Notes under the pieces: generated by a model
Database searches by the model: none
What the model saw: the letters and a program-made list of their open reading frames with translations, nothing else
Told to the model about the DNA's origin: nothing
Shown here: positions 55,350-64,000 of the stretch, one piece after another
Position numbering within the stretch: the first letter of the stretch is position 1
Layout: each line of letters starts with the position of its first letter
Assembly (NCBI RefSeq): GCF_003628445.1
Contig: NZ_RBZO01000010.1
Coordinates: forward strand, 1-64,000
Direction of reading: 5' to 3'
Origin: Oceanobacillus bengalensis
GTDB taxonomy: Bacteria > Bacillota > Bacilli > Bacillales > Amphibacillaceae
Length of the DNA: 64,000 nt
Translations under genes and position numbers: made by a program

Positions 55350-56987
55350 ATGGATAAAAAAAATAATCATCTTTCGGTAAAAGAAAAATGGGAGAAATCT
55401 GTTTCGGATATTGTAAAGCGCTTTCCTGAACGCAAGCAGAAATTTACTACTTCATCAAATATCGAAGTGGAAAGGCTATATGATTCAACTGTTGAAAAGG
55501 ATAGTTTAGGTTATCCAGGAGAATATCCATATACACGCGGAATTCAGCCAACGATGTATCGCAGCAGGTTTTGGACGATGCGCCAATATGCAGGCTTTGG
55601 CTCTGCAAAAGAAACGAATATGCGCTTTAGATATCTATTAGAGCAAGGACAGACAGGTCTGTCAGTTGCTTTCGATTTACCAACACAAATTGGCTATGAC
55701 TCAGACGATCCAATGTCAGAGGGAGAAGTCGGTAAAGTTGGGGTAGCGATTGACACGTTAGCAGATATGGAACAATTATTGGATGGAATCCCACTTGACA
55801 AAGTTAGTACCTCTATGACGATTAATGCACCAGCATCTGTACTGCTTTGCATGTATATTGCAGTAGGTGAGAAGCAGGGTGTTCCTTTGGAAAAGATTAC
55901 GGGTACGATCCAAAATGATATCTTAAAAGAATATATTGCTAGAGGAACATATATCTTTCCACCGAAGCCGTCGATGCGGTTAATTACCAACATTTTTTCG
56001 TTTTGTCATGACTATGTTCCCAAGTTTAATACGATAAGCATATCTGGTTACCATATACGCGAAGCAGGTTCGAATGCTGTACAAGAAGTTGCATTTACGT
56101 TGGCAAACGGCATGGCATATGTTGATGCTGCTATTGAATCAGGCCTTCAAGTAGATGATTTTGCACCGCGTCTAGCCTTTTTCTTTAATGCCCATAATAA
56201 TTTCTTAGAAGAGGTAGCTAAATTCCGTGCTGCAAGAAGAATATGGGCCAAAATTATGAAAGAGCACTATCAAGCTAAAAATCCGAAAAGTTGGAAGCTA
56301 CGTTTTCATACACAAACTGGTGGTTCTACATTAACGGCACAGCAGCCTGACAATAATATTGTGCGTGTAACGATGCAAGCGCTTGCGGCGGTTCTAGGTG
56401 GAACGCAAAGTTTACACACCAATTCACGTGATGAAGCCTTGTCGTTACCAACAGAAGAATCAGCTCGTATCGCATTAAGGACACAGCAAATTATCGCTCA
56501 TGAGAGTGGTGTTGCGGATACGGTAGATCCATTAGCAGGTTCCTACTATATCGAGTCACTAACCGACGAAATAGAGAAAGAAGTAACTAAATATTTGGAC
56601 CGTATTAAAGAAATCGGTGGTGCTGTACAGGCTGTTGAAGAAGGTTATATGCAACGAGAGATTCATCAAAATGCTTACCAAATCCAGAAAGATATTGAAA
56701 GTGAAGATGAAGTTATTGTTGGATTAAACAAATTTAGACAAGACGAAGAAGTAGAACCGGATTTGTTGAAAGTTGACGAATCCCTAGAAAGAGAACAAGT
56801 TGAATCACTCCATTCTATTAAAAACAATCGTGATCAACAGTTGGTAGATAAAGCACTTGCAACCTTAAAAGAAAATGCAAGAAAAGAAGATATAAATCTT
56901 ATTCCAGCAATTCTGGATGCGGTTAAAGCTTATGCATCTGTTGGAGAGATTTGTAACGTACTTCGTGAGGTATTTGGAGAATATTAA
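55350..56987 (+). CDS. Methylmalonyl-CoA mutase large (catalytic barrel) subunit
   Basis: 545 residues: only the substrate-binding TIM barrel, without the C-terminal cobalamin domain, as in split archaeal-type mutases. [18 protein letters not shown] keeps the Tyr and [12 protein letters not shown] the Arg that distinguish methylmalonyl-CoA from isobutyryl-CoA mutases (Phe and Gln there). Interconverts methylmalonyl- and succinyl-CoA together with the B12 subunit encoded next. ATG 55350 has GGGGG eight bases upstream; another in-frame ATG is at 55335. First gene of a three-gene unit. Confidence 0.92.
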   Translation: MDKKNNHLSVKEKWEKSVSDIVKRFPERKQKFTTSSNIEVERLYDSTVEKDSLGYPGEYPYTRGIQPTMYRSRFWTMRQYAGFGSAKETNMRFRYLLEQGQTGLSVAFDLPTQIGYDSDDPMSEGEVGKVGVAIDTLADMEQLLDGIPLDKVSTSMTINAPASVLLCMYIAVGEKQGVPLEKITGTIQNDILKEYIARGTYIFPPKPSMRLITNIFSFCHDYVPKFNTISISGYHIREAGSNAVQEVAFTLANGMAYVDAAIESGLQVDDFAPRLAFFFNAHNNFLEEVAKFRAARRIWAKIMKEHYQAKNPKSWKLRFHTQTGGSTLTAQQPDNNIVRVTMQALAAVLGGTQSLHTNSRDEALSLPTEESARIALRTQQIIAHESGVADTVDPLAGSYYIESLTDEIEKEVTKYLDRIKEIGGAVQAVEEGYMQREIHQNAYQIQKDIESEDEVIVGLNKFRQDEEVEPDLLKVDESLEREQVESLHSIKNNRDQQLVDKALATLKENARKEDINLIPAILDAVKAYASVGEICNVLREVFGEY

Positions 56988-57006
56988 GTGTATAGGGGGA
57001 TATAAA

Positions 57007-57846
57007 ATGGGAAAAAAGATTCGTGTACTTGTTGCCAAACCAGGACTTGATGGGCATGATCGAGGAGCTCTCGTTATTTCACAAGCATTAAGAGACCACG
57101 GAATGGAAGTTATTTACACAGGGCTACGCCAATCACCGCTACAGATTGCACAAGCAGCTATTCAGGAGGATGTTGATGTAATTGGCCTATCTTCATTATC
57201 AGGGGCACACCGAACATTATTCCCGAAAGTAATTGAAGAATTACAAAAGCGCAATGCAGAGGATATTCCTGTAATTGGTGGAGGCGTGATTCCTAGCGAG
57301 GATATTCCATATTTACTAGAAAAAGGGGTTAAGAAAATATTTACGAGTGGTTCATCAACGTCTATGCTAGCAAACTATATTCAAGACTTGATTGACCCCA
57401 AGGTAGAAACAGTAGCTGCCCCCAAAAAAATTGCACATATTGGGATAGCGGTACATTCTATTGATGACGCGTTACATTTCTACACAGATTCGCTTGGGTT
57501 ACAATTAGAAGGAGTTGAAGTTGTAGAATCAGAAGGGGTAAAAGTAGCATTTCTTGGAATCGGCGAAAGCCGTTTTGAATTATTGGAACCGCTAAACGAT
57601 GAATCACCTATTAAGATTTTTTTAGATAAAAAAGGGCAGGGCATTCATCATATCGCATTAGAAGTGGATGATATAGTTGCTAGGTTAGAGCAGTTAAAGG
57701 CAAACGGATTACCACTCATTAACGAAAAGACTAAAGAAGGTGCACACGGGTCTGAAATTGCATTCCTTCACCCTAAGGCTGCAGGAGGAGTATTATTCGA
57801 ATTATGCCAATATCCACTGGAGGTGAAGCATAATGAATGGGGCTGA
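57007..57846 (+). CDS. Fusion of methylmalonyl-CoA mutase B12-binding subunit and methylmalonyl-CoA epimerase
   Basis: 279 residues. Residues 1-135 are a cobalamin-binding domain with the lower-ligand motif DGHDRG, GLSSLSG and GGGVIP, as in the small subunit of split mutases. Residues about 145-275 are a vicinal-oxygen-chelate domain (HIGIAVHSIDDALHFY, GQGIHHIALEVDD, GVLFELCQYP) matching methylmalonyl-CoA epimerase, equivalent to B. subtilis YqjC. The joint protein would supply both the cofactor domain and the epimerase for consecutive steps. ATG 57007 follows AGGGGGA; overlaps the next gene by 14 bases. Confidence 0.9.
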   Translation: MGKKIRVLVAKPGLDGHDRGALVISQALRDHGMEVIYTGLRQSPLQIAQAAIQEDVDVIGLSSLSGAHRTLFPKVIEELQKRNAEDIPVIGGGVIPSEDIPYLLEKGVKKIFTSGSSTSMLANYIQDLIDPKVETVAAPKKIAHIGIAVHSIDDALHFYTDSLGLQLEGVEVVESEGVKVAFLGIGESRFELLEPLNDESPIKIFLDKKGQGIHHIALEVDDIVARLEQLKANGLPLINEKTKEGAHGSEIAFLHPKAAGGVLFELCQYPLEVKHNEWG

Positions 57847-59389
57847 CATTTATGATAAAATCAATGAACTTTATGATAAGCGTAGGCAAGTGGAACTTGG
57901 TGGAGGAGACGGGCGGATTGATAAGCAACACGCGAAAGGAAAGCTGACAGCTAGGGAACGAATCGAATATTTACTAGATGAAGGTTCTTTTGTTGAGTTA
58001 AATCCTTTTATTGAGACACGTGCCTCAGATTTTGGAATGAATCATAACAGTGCAAAAGGAGAAGGTGTTGTTACAGGTTACGGTAAAGTGAATGGAAAGT
58101 CAATTTACCTATTTGCCCAGGACTTTACGGTGTACGGTGGAGCGCTTGGTGAAATGCATGGGAAGAAAATTGCTGCTGTCATGGATTTGGCAGCGAAGGT
58201 TGGTGTTCCTTTCATCGGTCTAAATGATTCTGGTGGAGCGCGTATTCAAGAAGGGGTATCTTCACTTGATGGATATGGACAAGTGTTCTACCGGAACTCC
58301 ATCTATTCAGGTGTGATCCCACAGATTTCTGTTATTATGGGTCCGAGTGCAGGAGGAGCAGTGTATTCACCTGCAATTACGGATTTTGTTATCATGGTAG
58401 AAGAGACCTCACAAATGTTTATAACAGGCCCGAAAGTGATAGAAACCGTGACTGGAGAGAAAATTTCCTCAGAAGATCTAGGTGGAGCAAACATTCACAA
58501 TTCGAAGAGTGGGAATGCACATTTCAAAACGAAAACTGAGGAAGAGGCACTAGATTTAGTTCGTACCATCATTGATTATTTACCTAGCAACAATAAACAA
58601 AAGCCAGTGAAAAAAGCCTATGAGCAAGAGGATCATTTTCGAGATGAATTAACTGACATCGTACCTTTTAACGCTGTTAGACCATATGACGTAAAAAAGG
58701 TAATTAATCAAGTCGTTGATGAGCAAAGTTTTTTAGAAATTCACGAAAATTTCGCAAAGAATATTGTAGTAGGTTTCGGGCGGATGGCTGGAGAGACAGT
58801 TGGATTAGTTTGTAATCAACCAAAATATTTAGCTGGAGGACTGGATATTGATTCAAGTGATAAGGCAGCACGATTCATTCGGTTTTGTGATGCATTTAAT
58901 ATACCATTAATTACCTTTGAAGATGTAACCGGATTCTTTCCAGGTGTCAAACAAGAGCATGGTGGGATTATCAGACACGGTGCGAAGATTTTATACGCAT
59001 ACTCGGAAGCAACGGTACCTAAGATTACCGTTATTACTAGAAAGGCATTTGGCGGTGCATATGTAGCGTTAAATAGTAAATCAATTGGGGCAGATATCGT
59101 CTATGCTTGGCCAAACGCAGAAATTGCTGTTATGGGTCCAGAAGGTGCAGCAAATATTATCTTTGCTAAAGAAATAGCAGAAAGTGATAACCCAGAACAA
59201 GTAAGGCAGGAAAAAATCAATACATATCGTGATAAGTTTGCCAATCCATATGTTGCTGCTGGTTTAGGAATGGTAGATGATGTCATCGACCCAAGAGAAA
59301 CACGTATTAAATTAATACAAGCACTTGAAATGCTTTACAATAAACAAGAAGAACGACCATATAAAAAACACGGTAATATTCCTTTGTAA
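57833..59389 (+). CDS. yqjD: Acyl-CoA (propionyl-CoA) carboxylase carboxyltransferase beta subunit
   Basis: 518 residues. Two crotonase-like halves with GGGDGRIDKQHAKGKLTARER, DSGGARIQEGV, GPSAGGAVYSPA in the first half and FEDVTGFFPGVKQEHGGIIRHGAK in the second. Transfers CO2 from carboxybiotin to propionyl-CoA, giving methylmalonyl-CoA for the upstream enzymes. No biotin carboxylase partner is adjacent; AccC/AccB elsewhere may serve. CTGGAGGTG precedes ATG. Confidence 0.94.
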   Translation: MNGADIYDKINELYDKRRQVELGGGDGRIDKQHAKGKLTARERIEYLLDEGSFVELNPFIETRASDFGMNHNSAKGEGVVTGYGKVNGKSIYLFAQDFTVYGGALGEMHGKKIAAVMDLAAKVGVPFIGLNDSGGARIQEGVSSLDGYGQVFYRNSIYSGVIPQISVIMGPSAGGAVYSPAITDFVIMVEETSQMFITGPKVIETVTGEKISSEDLGGANIHNSKSGNAHFKTKTEEEALDLVRTIIDYLPSNNKQKPVKKAYEQEDHFRDELTDIVPFNAVRPYDVKKVINQVVDEQSFLEIHENFAKNIVVGFGRMAGETVGLVCNQPKYLAGGLDIDSSDKAARFIRFCDAFNIPLITFEDVTGFFPGVKQEHGGIIRHGAKILYAYSEATVPKITVITRKAFGGAYVALNSKSIGADIVYAWPNAEIAVMGPEGAANIIFAKEIAESDNPEQVRQEKINTYRDKFANPYVAAGLGMVDDVIDPRETRIKLIQALEMLYNKQEERPYKKHGNIPL

Positions 59390-59395
59390 ATACTA

Positions 59396-59540
59396 AAGCG
59401 GAAGCGCCCGTTTAGCGACGTACGGACTGGACTGAGCCGTAGGAGATAAAGGAAACACGTTGACCGTAGGGAGACGATGTTGACTTATCGTACGAAGGTG
59501 AGGGAAGTCTCGCTAGTCGCTGGGCGCTGGAGCTGGATGT
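59396..59540. repeat. Interspersed repeat, family A, copy 4
   Basis: Begins AAGCGGAAGCGCCCGTTTAG plus CGACGTACGG and ends GTCGCTGGGCGCTGG. AGCGCCC...AGCGAC at the left is mirrored by GTCGCT...GGGCGCT at the right, so the unit has terminal inverted repeats like a miniature transposable element. Confidence 0.8.
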
Positions 59541-59633
59541 GGTATTTCAAGTATTTCAGAATTTTCCAGGTTTCAAATGTATGATTTCCTTCTGTATAGA
59601 AAATGTAGTAACCTATTATCAGGAGGTTATGAA

Positions 59634-60761
59634 ATGACAACAGTAAATCAAGAACGACTAGTAGAAGAGTTTTTTGAACTCGTACAAACGGACTCAGAAA
59701 CTAAAAATGAAGAAAAAATTGCACAGCTTTTGAAAAAGAAGTTTACAGCATTAGGTGTTGACGTTTTTGAAGATGACACCCGAGACAAAACAGGACACGG
59801 TGCTGGAAATTTGATTTGTACGTTAAAGGCAAATAAAGATGGGGTTGATCCCATTTATTTCACATCACATATGGATACCGTCGTACCTGGGGAAAATATC
59901 AAGCCACAGATAAAAGATGGCTTTATTGTTTCAGATGGAACGACGATACTCGGATCAGATGATAAAGCAGGACTTGCTGCAATATTTGAAGCAATCCGAC
60001 TAGTGAAAGAAAATAAAATAGAGCACGGGTGTATACAATTTGTTATTACAGTTGGTGAAGAATCAGGACTGGTTGGTGCAAAAGCACTAGATCCTACTTT
60101 CATTAAAGCAAAATATGGATATGCACTGGATAGTAATGGTGAGGTTGGTGACATTATTGTCGCTGCACCAACACAAGCAAAAATATCAGCGATTATTAAA
60201 GGCAAAACTGCACATGCTGGTGTCGAACCAGAAAAAGGTGTTTCAGCGATAACACTTGCTGCAAAAGCGATTTCCAAAATGCCTCTTGGGCGTATCGACG
60301 AGGAAACTACTGCAAATATTGGACGTTTTGAAGGTGGAAAACAAACAAATATTGTTGTAGACCATGTTGAAATATTGGCAGAAGCAAGGTCTTTAGTTCC
60401 AGAAAAAATGGAAGCACAAGTAGCTAAAATGAAAGAAGCCTTTGAAACAGTGGCGGAACAATATGGTGGTTCTGCTGAAGTAGACATAAAAGTCATGTAT
60501 CCTGGATATAAGCAACAAGCCGGGGATGAAGTGGTAGAAATTGCTAGAAGTGCTGCAAAAGCAATTGGTAGAGAAAGTGAGTTATTACAAAGTGGGGGCG
60601 GCAGTGACGCAAACGTAATTGCCGGATTTGGTATTCCAACAGTAAACTTAGCTGTAGGTTATGAAGAAATACACACTACAAACGAACGAATTTCCGTTGA
60701 TAATCTTGTCAAAGTAACGGAACTAGTTGTTGCTATTATTGGTGAAGTAGCTAAAAATTAA
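59634..60761 (+). CDS. yqjE: M20-family tripeptidase-like metallopeptidase (YqjE)
   Basis: 375 residues. Metal-ligand motifs TSHMDTVVPG, GSDDKAGLAA and VTVGEESGLVGAKALD; dimerisation domain in the middle. PepT-like aminopeptidase fold, cytosolic; the true substrate is not known. ATG 59634 follows AGGAGG; the frame is open 19 codons upstream. Keeps the B. subtilis place after yqjD. Confidence 0.93.
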   Translation: MTTVNQERLVEEFFELVQTDSETKNEEKIAQLLKKKFTALGVDVFEDDTRDKTGHGAGNLICTLKANKDGVDPIYFTSHMDTVVPGENIKPQIKDGFIVSDGTTILGSDDKAGLAAIFEAIRLVKENKIEHGCIQFVITVGEESGLVGAKALDPTFIKAKYGYALDSNGEVGDIIVAAPTQAKISAIIKGKTAHAGVEPEKGVSAITLAAKAISKMPLGRIDEETTANIGRFEGGKQTNIVVDHVEILAEARSLVPEKMEAQVAKMKEAFETVAEQYGGSAEVDIKVMYPGYKQQAGDEVVEIARSAAKAIGRESELLQSGGGSDANVIAGFGIPTVNLAVGYEEIHTTNERISVDNLVKVTELVVAIIGEVAKN

Positions 60762-60769
60762 AGATGAAA

Positions 60770-60808
60770 AGCACCCTTTGCGTATCATTTAAAGGGTGTT
60801 TTTTTGTG
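60770..60808 (+). terminator. Terminator of yqjE
   Basis: Stem GCACCCTTT / AAAGGGTGT followed by seven T. Confidence 0.88.
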
Positions 60809-61210
60809 CTATATTACTTTATAAATCAGACAGATAGTCGTATAAAAGACTCTTATAGGGTTCCTTTTTAGATAATATCGTCTGGATTATTTTCTTTCTC
60901 ATTAAAATTAACCAAACTTTCCCTTCCAATATAAGTCTCTATACGGACGATTTTAATCAACTACTTTCATTTGAACTCAATTATCTATAGGATAAAAAGT
61001 ACTTACTCTATTACTTTATACAACTATTCTGTACTTTTGAACATTAACGTATGTGTCTAGTGTTCCAATTTATAAAGCACCGTTTGAAAAAGTAAATATA
61101 CGCTTACTCATACTCAACTGCCTTAGAAAGGGTTCCTTAAGCCATATGTATGAGGCCATTTTTCTATGATATAATAGAATTAAATTATTGATTTAAGGGA
61201 AGTTATAACG
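60809..61210. other. Gene-free region upstream of dinB
   Basis: About 400 AT-rich bases. I see no coding frame, LexA box or structured RNA; a TATAAT at 61170-61175 could be the dinB -10 element, though its -35 is poor. Confidence 0.4.
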
Positions 61211-62467
61211 ATGCCATTGCCAAGTCAAAAAAAAGGTCGAGTTATTTTTCACATAGATATGAATTGTTTCTATGCATCTGTTGAGATGGCACATAATCCT
61301 AGTTTAAAAGGGAAACCGTTAGCGATTGCAGGGAACCCGAATGAACGTAGAGGAATTATTGTTACCAGTAGTTATGAGGCTAGAGCAAAAGGTGTTAAAA
61401 CAACGATGCCTCTTTGGCAGGCAAAAAGACTATGTCCCGAATTGATTGTTATGGCACCAGCCTTTGAACGTTACCGTGCTGCTTCTACTGAGATATTCAG
61501 GTTACTGGCAGAAGTAACCCCTTATGTTCAACCTGTATCCATTGATGAAGGATATATGGATGTAACAGAAATAAGTAAGAAGGAAAATCCGATTGACGTA
61601 GCCAGACGATTACAGCAAAAAATACTACATCAACTAGATATACCTTGTAGTATTGGAATTGCTCCAAATAAATTTTTAGCTAAAATGGCTTCTGATATGA
61701 AAAAACCCTTAGGTATTACCGTGCTTAGAAAAAGAGAGCTACACAGGACATTATGGCCACTTCCAGTTGGTGAAATGTATGGTATAGGTAAAAAATCAGC
61801 AGAAAAACTACAAGAAATCGGTATAGAAACAATTGGTGATTTAGCAAAGAAAGATGTCTATCAACTAAAAGCTATATTTGGCATAAATGGAGAGCGATTT
61901 AAGAATCGGGCGAATGGAATTGATCTAAGCCCTGTAGACCCTGAAGCTGTTTTTGATTTTAAAAGCATTGGTAATTCGCAAACATTAATAGAGGATACAA
62001 CGGATAAGGTCGTAATAAGGAAATTAATGAACTCTCTAGCAGAGCAAGTGGAGAAAAGAATGAAAAGGAAGACTGTAGTAGGGAAGAGTGTTCAGCTCAT
62101 GATCCGTTATCATGATAGAAAAACGATAACTCGGAGTAAAAAGCTACAAATGTATATTGATAACAAATCCGATATTTTATTGATAGCCCAAGAACTATTT
62201 GAAAATCATTGGAATAAAGAACCAGTGCGATTACTTGGGATAACGGTTCAAGATATCGAGGATAAGCATAGTATAGGGCAACAATTAGATTTATTTACGT
62301 ATGAGGAAGAAGCAAGTAAAGAAAAACTTTATAATACGGTTAATCAGTTAAGGGAAAAATATGGTAAGCATACTTTTAAACAATTAAAAGCAACTGAACC
62401 TTCCAATACTCAACCTCGAACTAGTTTTCAAAAAGATTTTTTAGATGATTATAGAAAATTAAAATAA
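61211..62467 (+). CDS. dinB: DNA polymerase IV (Y family)
   Basis: 418 residues. Catalytic acidic residues in FHIDMNCFYASVE and SIDEGYMDVTE, GIAPNKFLAKMASD, a helix-hairpin-helix thumb (IGKKSAEKLQEIGIETIGDL) and little-finger domain. C-terminal QQLDLFTYEE is a beta-clamp binding motif. Performs error-prone translesion synthesis. Corresponds to B. subtilis YqjH. Confidence 0.96.
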   Translation: MPLPSQKKGRVIFHIDMNCFYASVEMAHNPSLKGKPLAIAGNPNERRGIIVTSSYEARAKGVKTTMPLWQAKRLCPELIVMAPAFERYRAASTEIFRLLAEVTPYVQPVSIDEGYMDVTEISKKENPIDVARRLQQKILHQLDIPCSIGIAPNKFLAKMASDMKKPLGITVLRKRELHRTLWPLPVGEMYGIGKKSAEKLQEIGIETIGDLAKKDVYQLKAIFGINGERFKNRANGIDLSPVDPEAVFDFKSIGNSQTLIEDTTDKVVIRKLMNSLAEQVEKRMKRKTVVGKSVQLMIRYHDRKTITRSKKLQMYIDNKSDILLIAQELFENHWNKEPVRLLGITVQDIEDKHSIGQQLDLFTYEEEASKEKLYNTVNQLREKYGKHTFKQLKATEPSNTQPRTSFQKDFLDDYRKLK

Positions 62468-62470
62468 AAT

Positions 62471-62506
62471 GGAAAGGGAGCTCAAACGTGGTGAGCTCCC
62501 TTTATT
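62471..62506. terminator. Bidirectional terminator between dinB and the aldehyde dehydrogenase gene
   Basis: Stem AAAGGGAGCTCA / TGAGCTCCCTTT with a seven-base loop; overlaps the stop codon of the minus-strand gene. Confidence 0.85.
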
Positions 62507-63872
62507 TCATAATCGTATTGACTAACTTTTCATTTATCTTATTACCAGGATACCGGAATGGGATGTCAAATTTCGTTGTCTGTTTTAGAATACTCTTACT
62601 ATGGGAAAATGTATCAAAACTGTATTTCCCATGATATGCTCCCATGCCACTTGCACCAACCCCGCCAAATGGTAAATGTGGATTAGCTAGATGATAGAGT
62701 GTGTCGTTGATCGATCCCCCACCAAATGATACATATTCTATTACCTGCTGCTGTGTTTTATAATCGTCACCAAAATAATAGAGTGCTAAAGGTTTTTCTC
62801 CCAATTTAATTTTATATAGTGCATCTTCTAAATTCGTAAAACTAATAATTGGCAAGATTGGTCCAAATATTTCATCCTGCATGATTGGATCTTCCCAAGA
62901 GATATAATCCAAAATTGTTGGTTCAATCATTAATGATTCTCTATCTACATTTCCACCATGTAGAATGGAACCTTTGATTAAGAAGCTTGTTAAACGATCA
63001 AAGTGCTTTTCATTGATAATACGTGTGAAATTATCGTTCTTTAAAGGATTTCGGCCATAGAATGTTCGTATATATTTTTTCATCGCCTTGAGCAATTTGA
63101 ATTTTACTTTCTCGTGAACATATACATAGTCAGGTGCTACACATGTTTGTCCAGCATTAGTAAATTTACCCCAAACAATTCGTTTGGCAGCTAAGTTAAT
63201 GTTTGCATCCATGTCAACAATTGCTGGGCTTTTCCCACCTAATTCAAGGGTAACTGGTGTTAGATACTCGCTTGCAGCCCTCATAACTATTTTCCCGACA
63301 TTTGTGCTTCCTGTGAAGAAAATATAATCGAACCGCTGTTTCAATAATGCTTGCGTTACTTCTTGTTCCCCCTCTATAACGGAGAAATAAGATTGATCAA
63401 AATAGTCAGCTATCATTTCAGCAAGTAACGTAGATGTAGCAGCAGCATGCTCTGATGGTTTCACAATAACACAGTTTCCAGCAGCAATTGCACCAATCGC
63501 TGGTCCGATTGCTAACTGTAGAGGGTAATTCCAAGGAGAAATGATTAATGTTACACCGTATGGTTCCTTGAAAATAAAATTCTGAGTGCCCTTATGTGTC
63601 ATTGGTGCTGGAACTTTCTCGGGAGTCATCCAATTCCTGAGATTCTTTAATGCAAAGTCTATTTCAGTGTAAAGAAAACCTATTTCTGTAGTGAGGCTAT
63701 CTTGCTTTGATTTATTTAAATCATTCTTTAAAGCACGGTAAATTTTCGACTCGTTGTCTTTTAACATTTGCTTCAAGGTCATTAATTGTTTTTGACGAAA
63801 TTCATAGGTTATCGTATTTCCATTCATAAAAAAAGAATGTGTATCTGCTACAAGCTTTTCTATTTCTACCAT
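62502..63872 (-). CDS. Aldehyde dehydrogenase (class 3-like)
   Basis: 456 residues. NAD(P) aldehyde dehydrogenase fold: SPWNYPLQL, FTGSTNVGK, general-base Glu in LELGGKSP and catalytic Cys in NAGQTCVAPDYV; short C-terminus, as in class 3/YwdH-type enzymes that act on fatty or aromatic aldehydes. ATG 63872 with GAGGAGA upstream. Substrate not defined by sequence. Confidence 0.93.
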   Translation of the reverse strand: MVEIEKLVADTHSFFMNGNTITYEFRQKQLMTLKQMLKDNESKIYRALKNDLNKSKQDSLTTEIGFLYTEIDFALKNLRNWMTPEKVPAPMTHKGTQNFIFKEPYGVTLIISPWNYPLQLAIGPAIGAIAAGNCVIVKPSEHAAATSTLLAEMIADYFDQSYFSVIEGEQEVTQALLKQRFDYIFFTGSTNVGKIVMRAASEYLTPVTLELGGKSPAIVDMDANINLAAKRIVWGKFTNAGQTCVAPDYVYVHEKVKFKLLKAMKKYIRTFYGRNPLKNDNFTRIINEKHFDRLTSFLIKGSILHGGNVDRESLMIEPTILDYISWEDPIMQDEIFGPILPIISFTNLEDALYKIKLGEKPLALYYFGDDYKTQQQVIEYVSFGGGSINDTLYHLANPHLPFGGVGASGMGAYHGKYSFDTFSHSKSILKQTTKFDIPFRYPGNKINEKLVNTIMK

Positions 63873-63903
63873 TATAATTAATCTCCTCTAATTATTTTCT
63901 ATT

Positions 63904-64000
63904 TTAATCTGGTAAAAGTCCTTTGCCATATGGGTATTTTTGAATATACCCTGTGCTTCCTTTACTAATTGGTGAAACATTTCCTTCTGATACCTTGAGG
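63904..64000 (-). CDS. 3' end of an unidentified gene (partial at window edge)
   Basis: An open frame on the minus strand enters from the right edge and ends at TAA 63904-63906; the last 31 residues include STGYIQKYPYGKGLLPD. I do not recognise the family. It lies 31 bases upstream of the aldehyde dehydrogenase start, so the two are likely co-transcribed. Confidence 0.5.
   Translation of the reverse strand, partial: LKVSEGNVSPISKGSTGYIQKYPYGKGLLPD

Overview
The window is a chromosomal segment of an endospore-forming, low-GC Firmicute of the family Bacillaceae. Gene order follows the yqgY-comG-yqhG...yqjH segment of Bacillus subtilis closely, but with changes. Low GC, an OLE RNA with its partner gene oapA, a cobalamin-dependent ribonucleotide reductase, frequent TTG starts and several interspersed GC-rich repeats suggest a halophilic or alkaliphilic relative such as Oceanobacillus, Virgibacillus or Lentibacillus. 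That placement is inferred from content and memory of synteny; no search was run.

Layout. 1-450: end of a transposase and a repeat. 453-1467: yqgY and a Cys-bearing winged-helix regulator. 1607-5461 (minus): the comGA-GG competence pseudopilus operon, with yqzE divergent. 5827-8242 (minus): yqhG and the SNF2 helicase yqhH. 8385-12606: glycine riboswitch, gcvT-gcvPA-gcvPB (glycine cleavage) and terminator. 12612-12986: yqhL. 13224-17398: a B12-dependent ribonucleotide reductase gene behind two NrdR boxes, cut by two group I introns, the first carrying a broken homing endonuclease. 17807-19825: an S9-type peptidase. 20213-22827: mntR, yqhO, yqhP, yqhR. 22966-24609: yqhT and efp. 24760-30004: sigma-E promoter and the eight-gene spoIIIA operon. 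30189-32540: accB-accC-yqhY under a FapR-like operator. 32903-40926: nusB-folD-xseA-xseB-ispA-OLE RNA-oapA-tlyA-argR-recN. 41502-43808: spoIVB and spo0A with sigma-H promoter and 0A boxes. 43858-45545 (minus): aspartate kinase and yqzF. 45680-53978: bkdR and a sigma-54 operon for branched-chain keto acid degradation. 54081-54512: brxB. 55067-55210 (minus): a 47-codon Prli42-like membrane miniprotein. 55350-59389: methylmalonyl-CoA mutase large subunit, a B12-domain/epimerase fusion, and an acyl-CoA carboxylase beta subunit. 59634-62467: M20 peptidase and DNA polymerase IV. 62502-64000 (minus): aldehyde dehydrogenase and the end of another gene.

How the genes work together. The bkd operon turns branched-chain amino acids into acyl-CoAs, and valine and isoleucine carbon can continue as propionyl-CoA through the carboxylase, epimerase and mutase encoded just downstream. 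Two separate enzymes in the window (NrdJ and the mutase) need adenosylcobalamin. Sporulation is represented at three levels: Spo0A (entry), SpoIIIA (feeding channel) and SpoIVB (sigma-K checkpoint).

The strongest unusual items are the OLE RNA with oapA, the doubly intron-interrupted nrdJ (one intron splits the catalytic N-x-C-x-E motif), the split endonuclease, the B12-domain/epimerase fusion, the FapR-like site before accB, the unannotated miniprotein gene, and two families of interspersed repeats.
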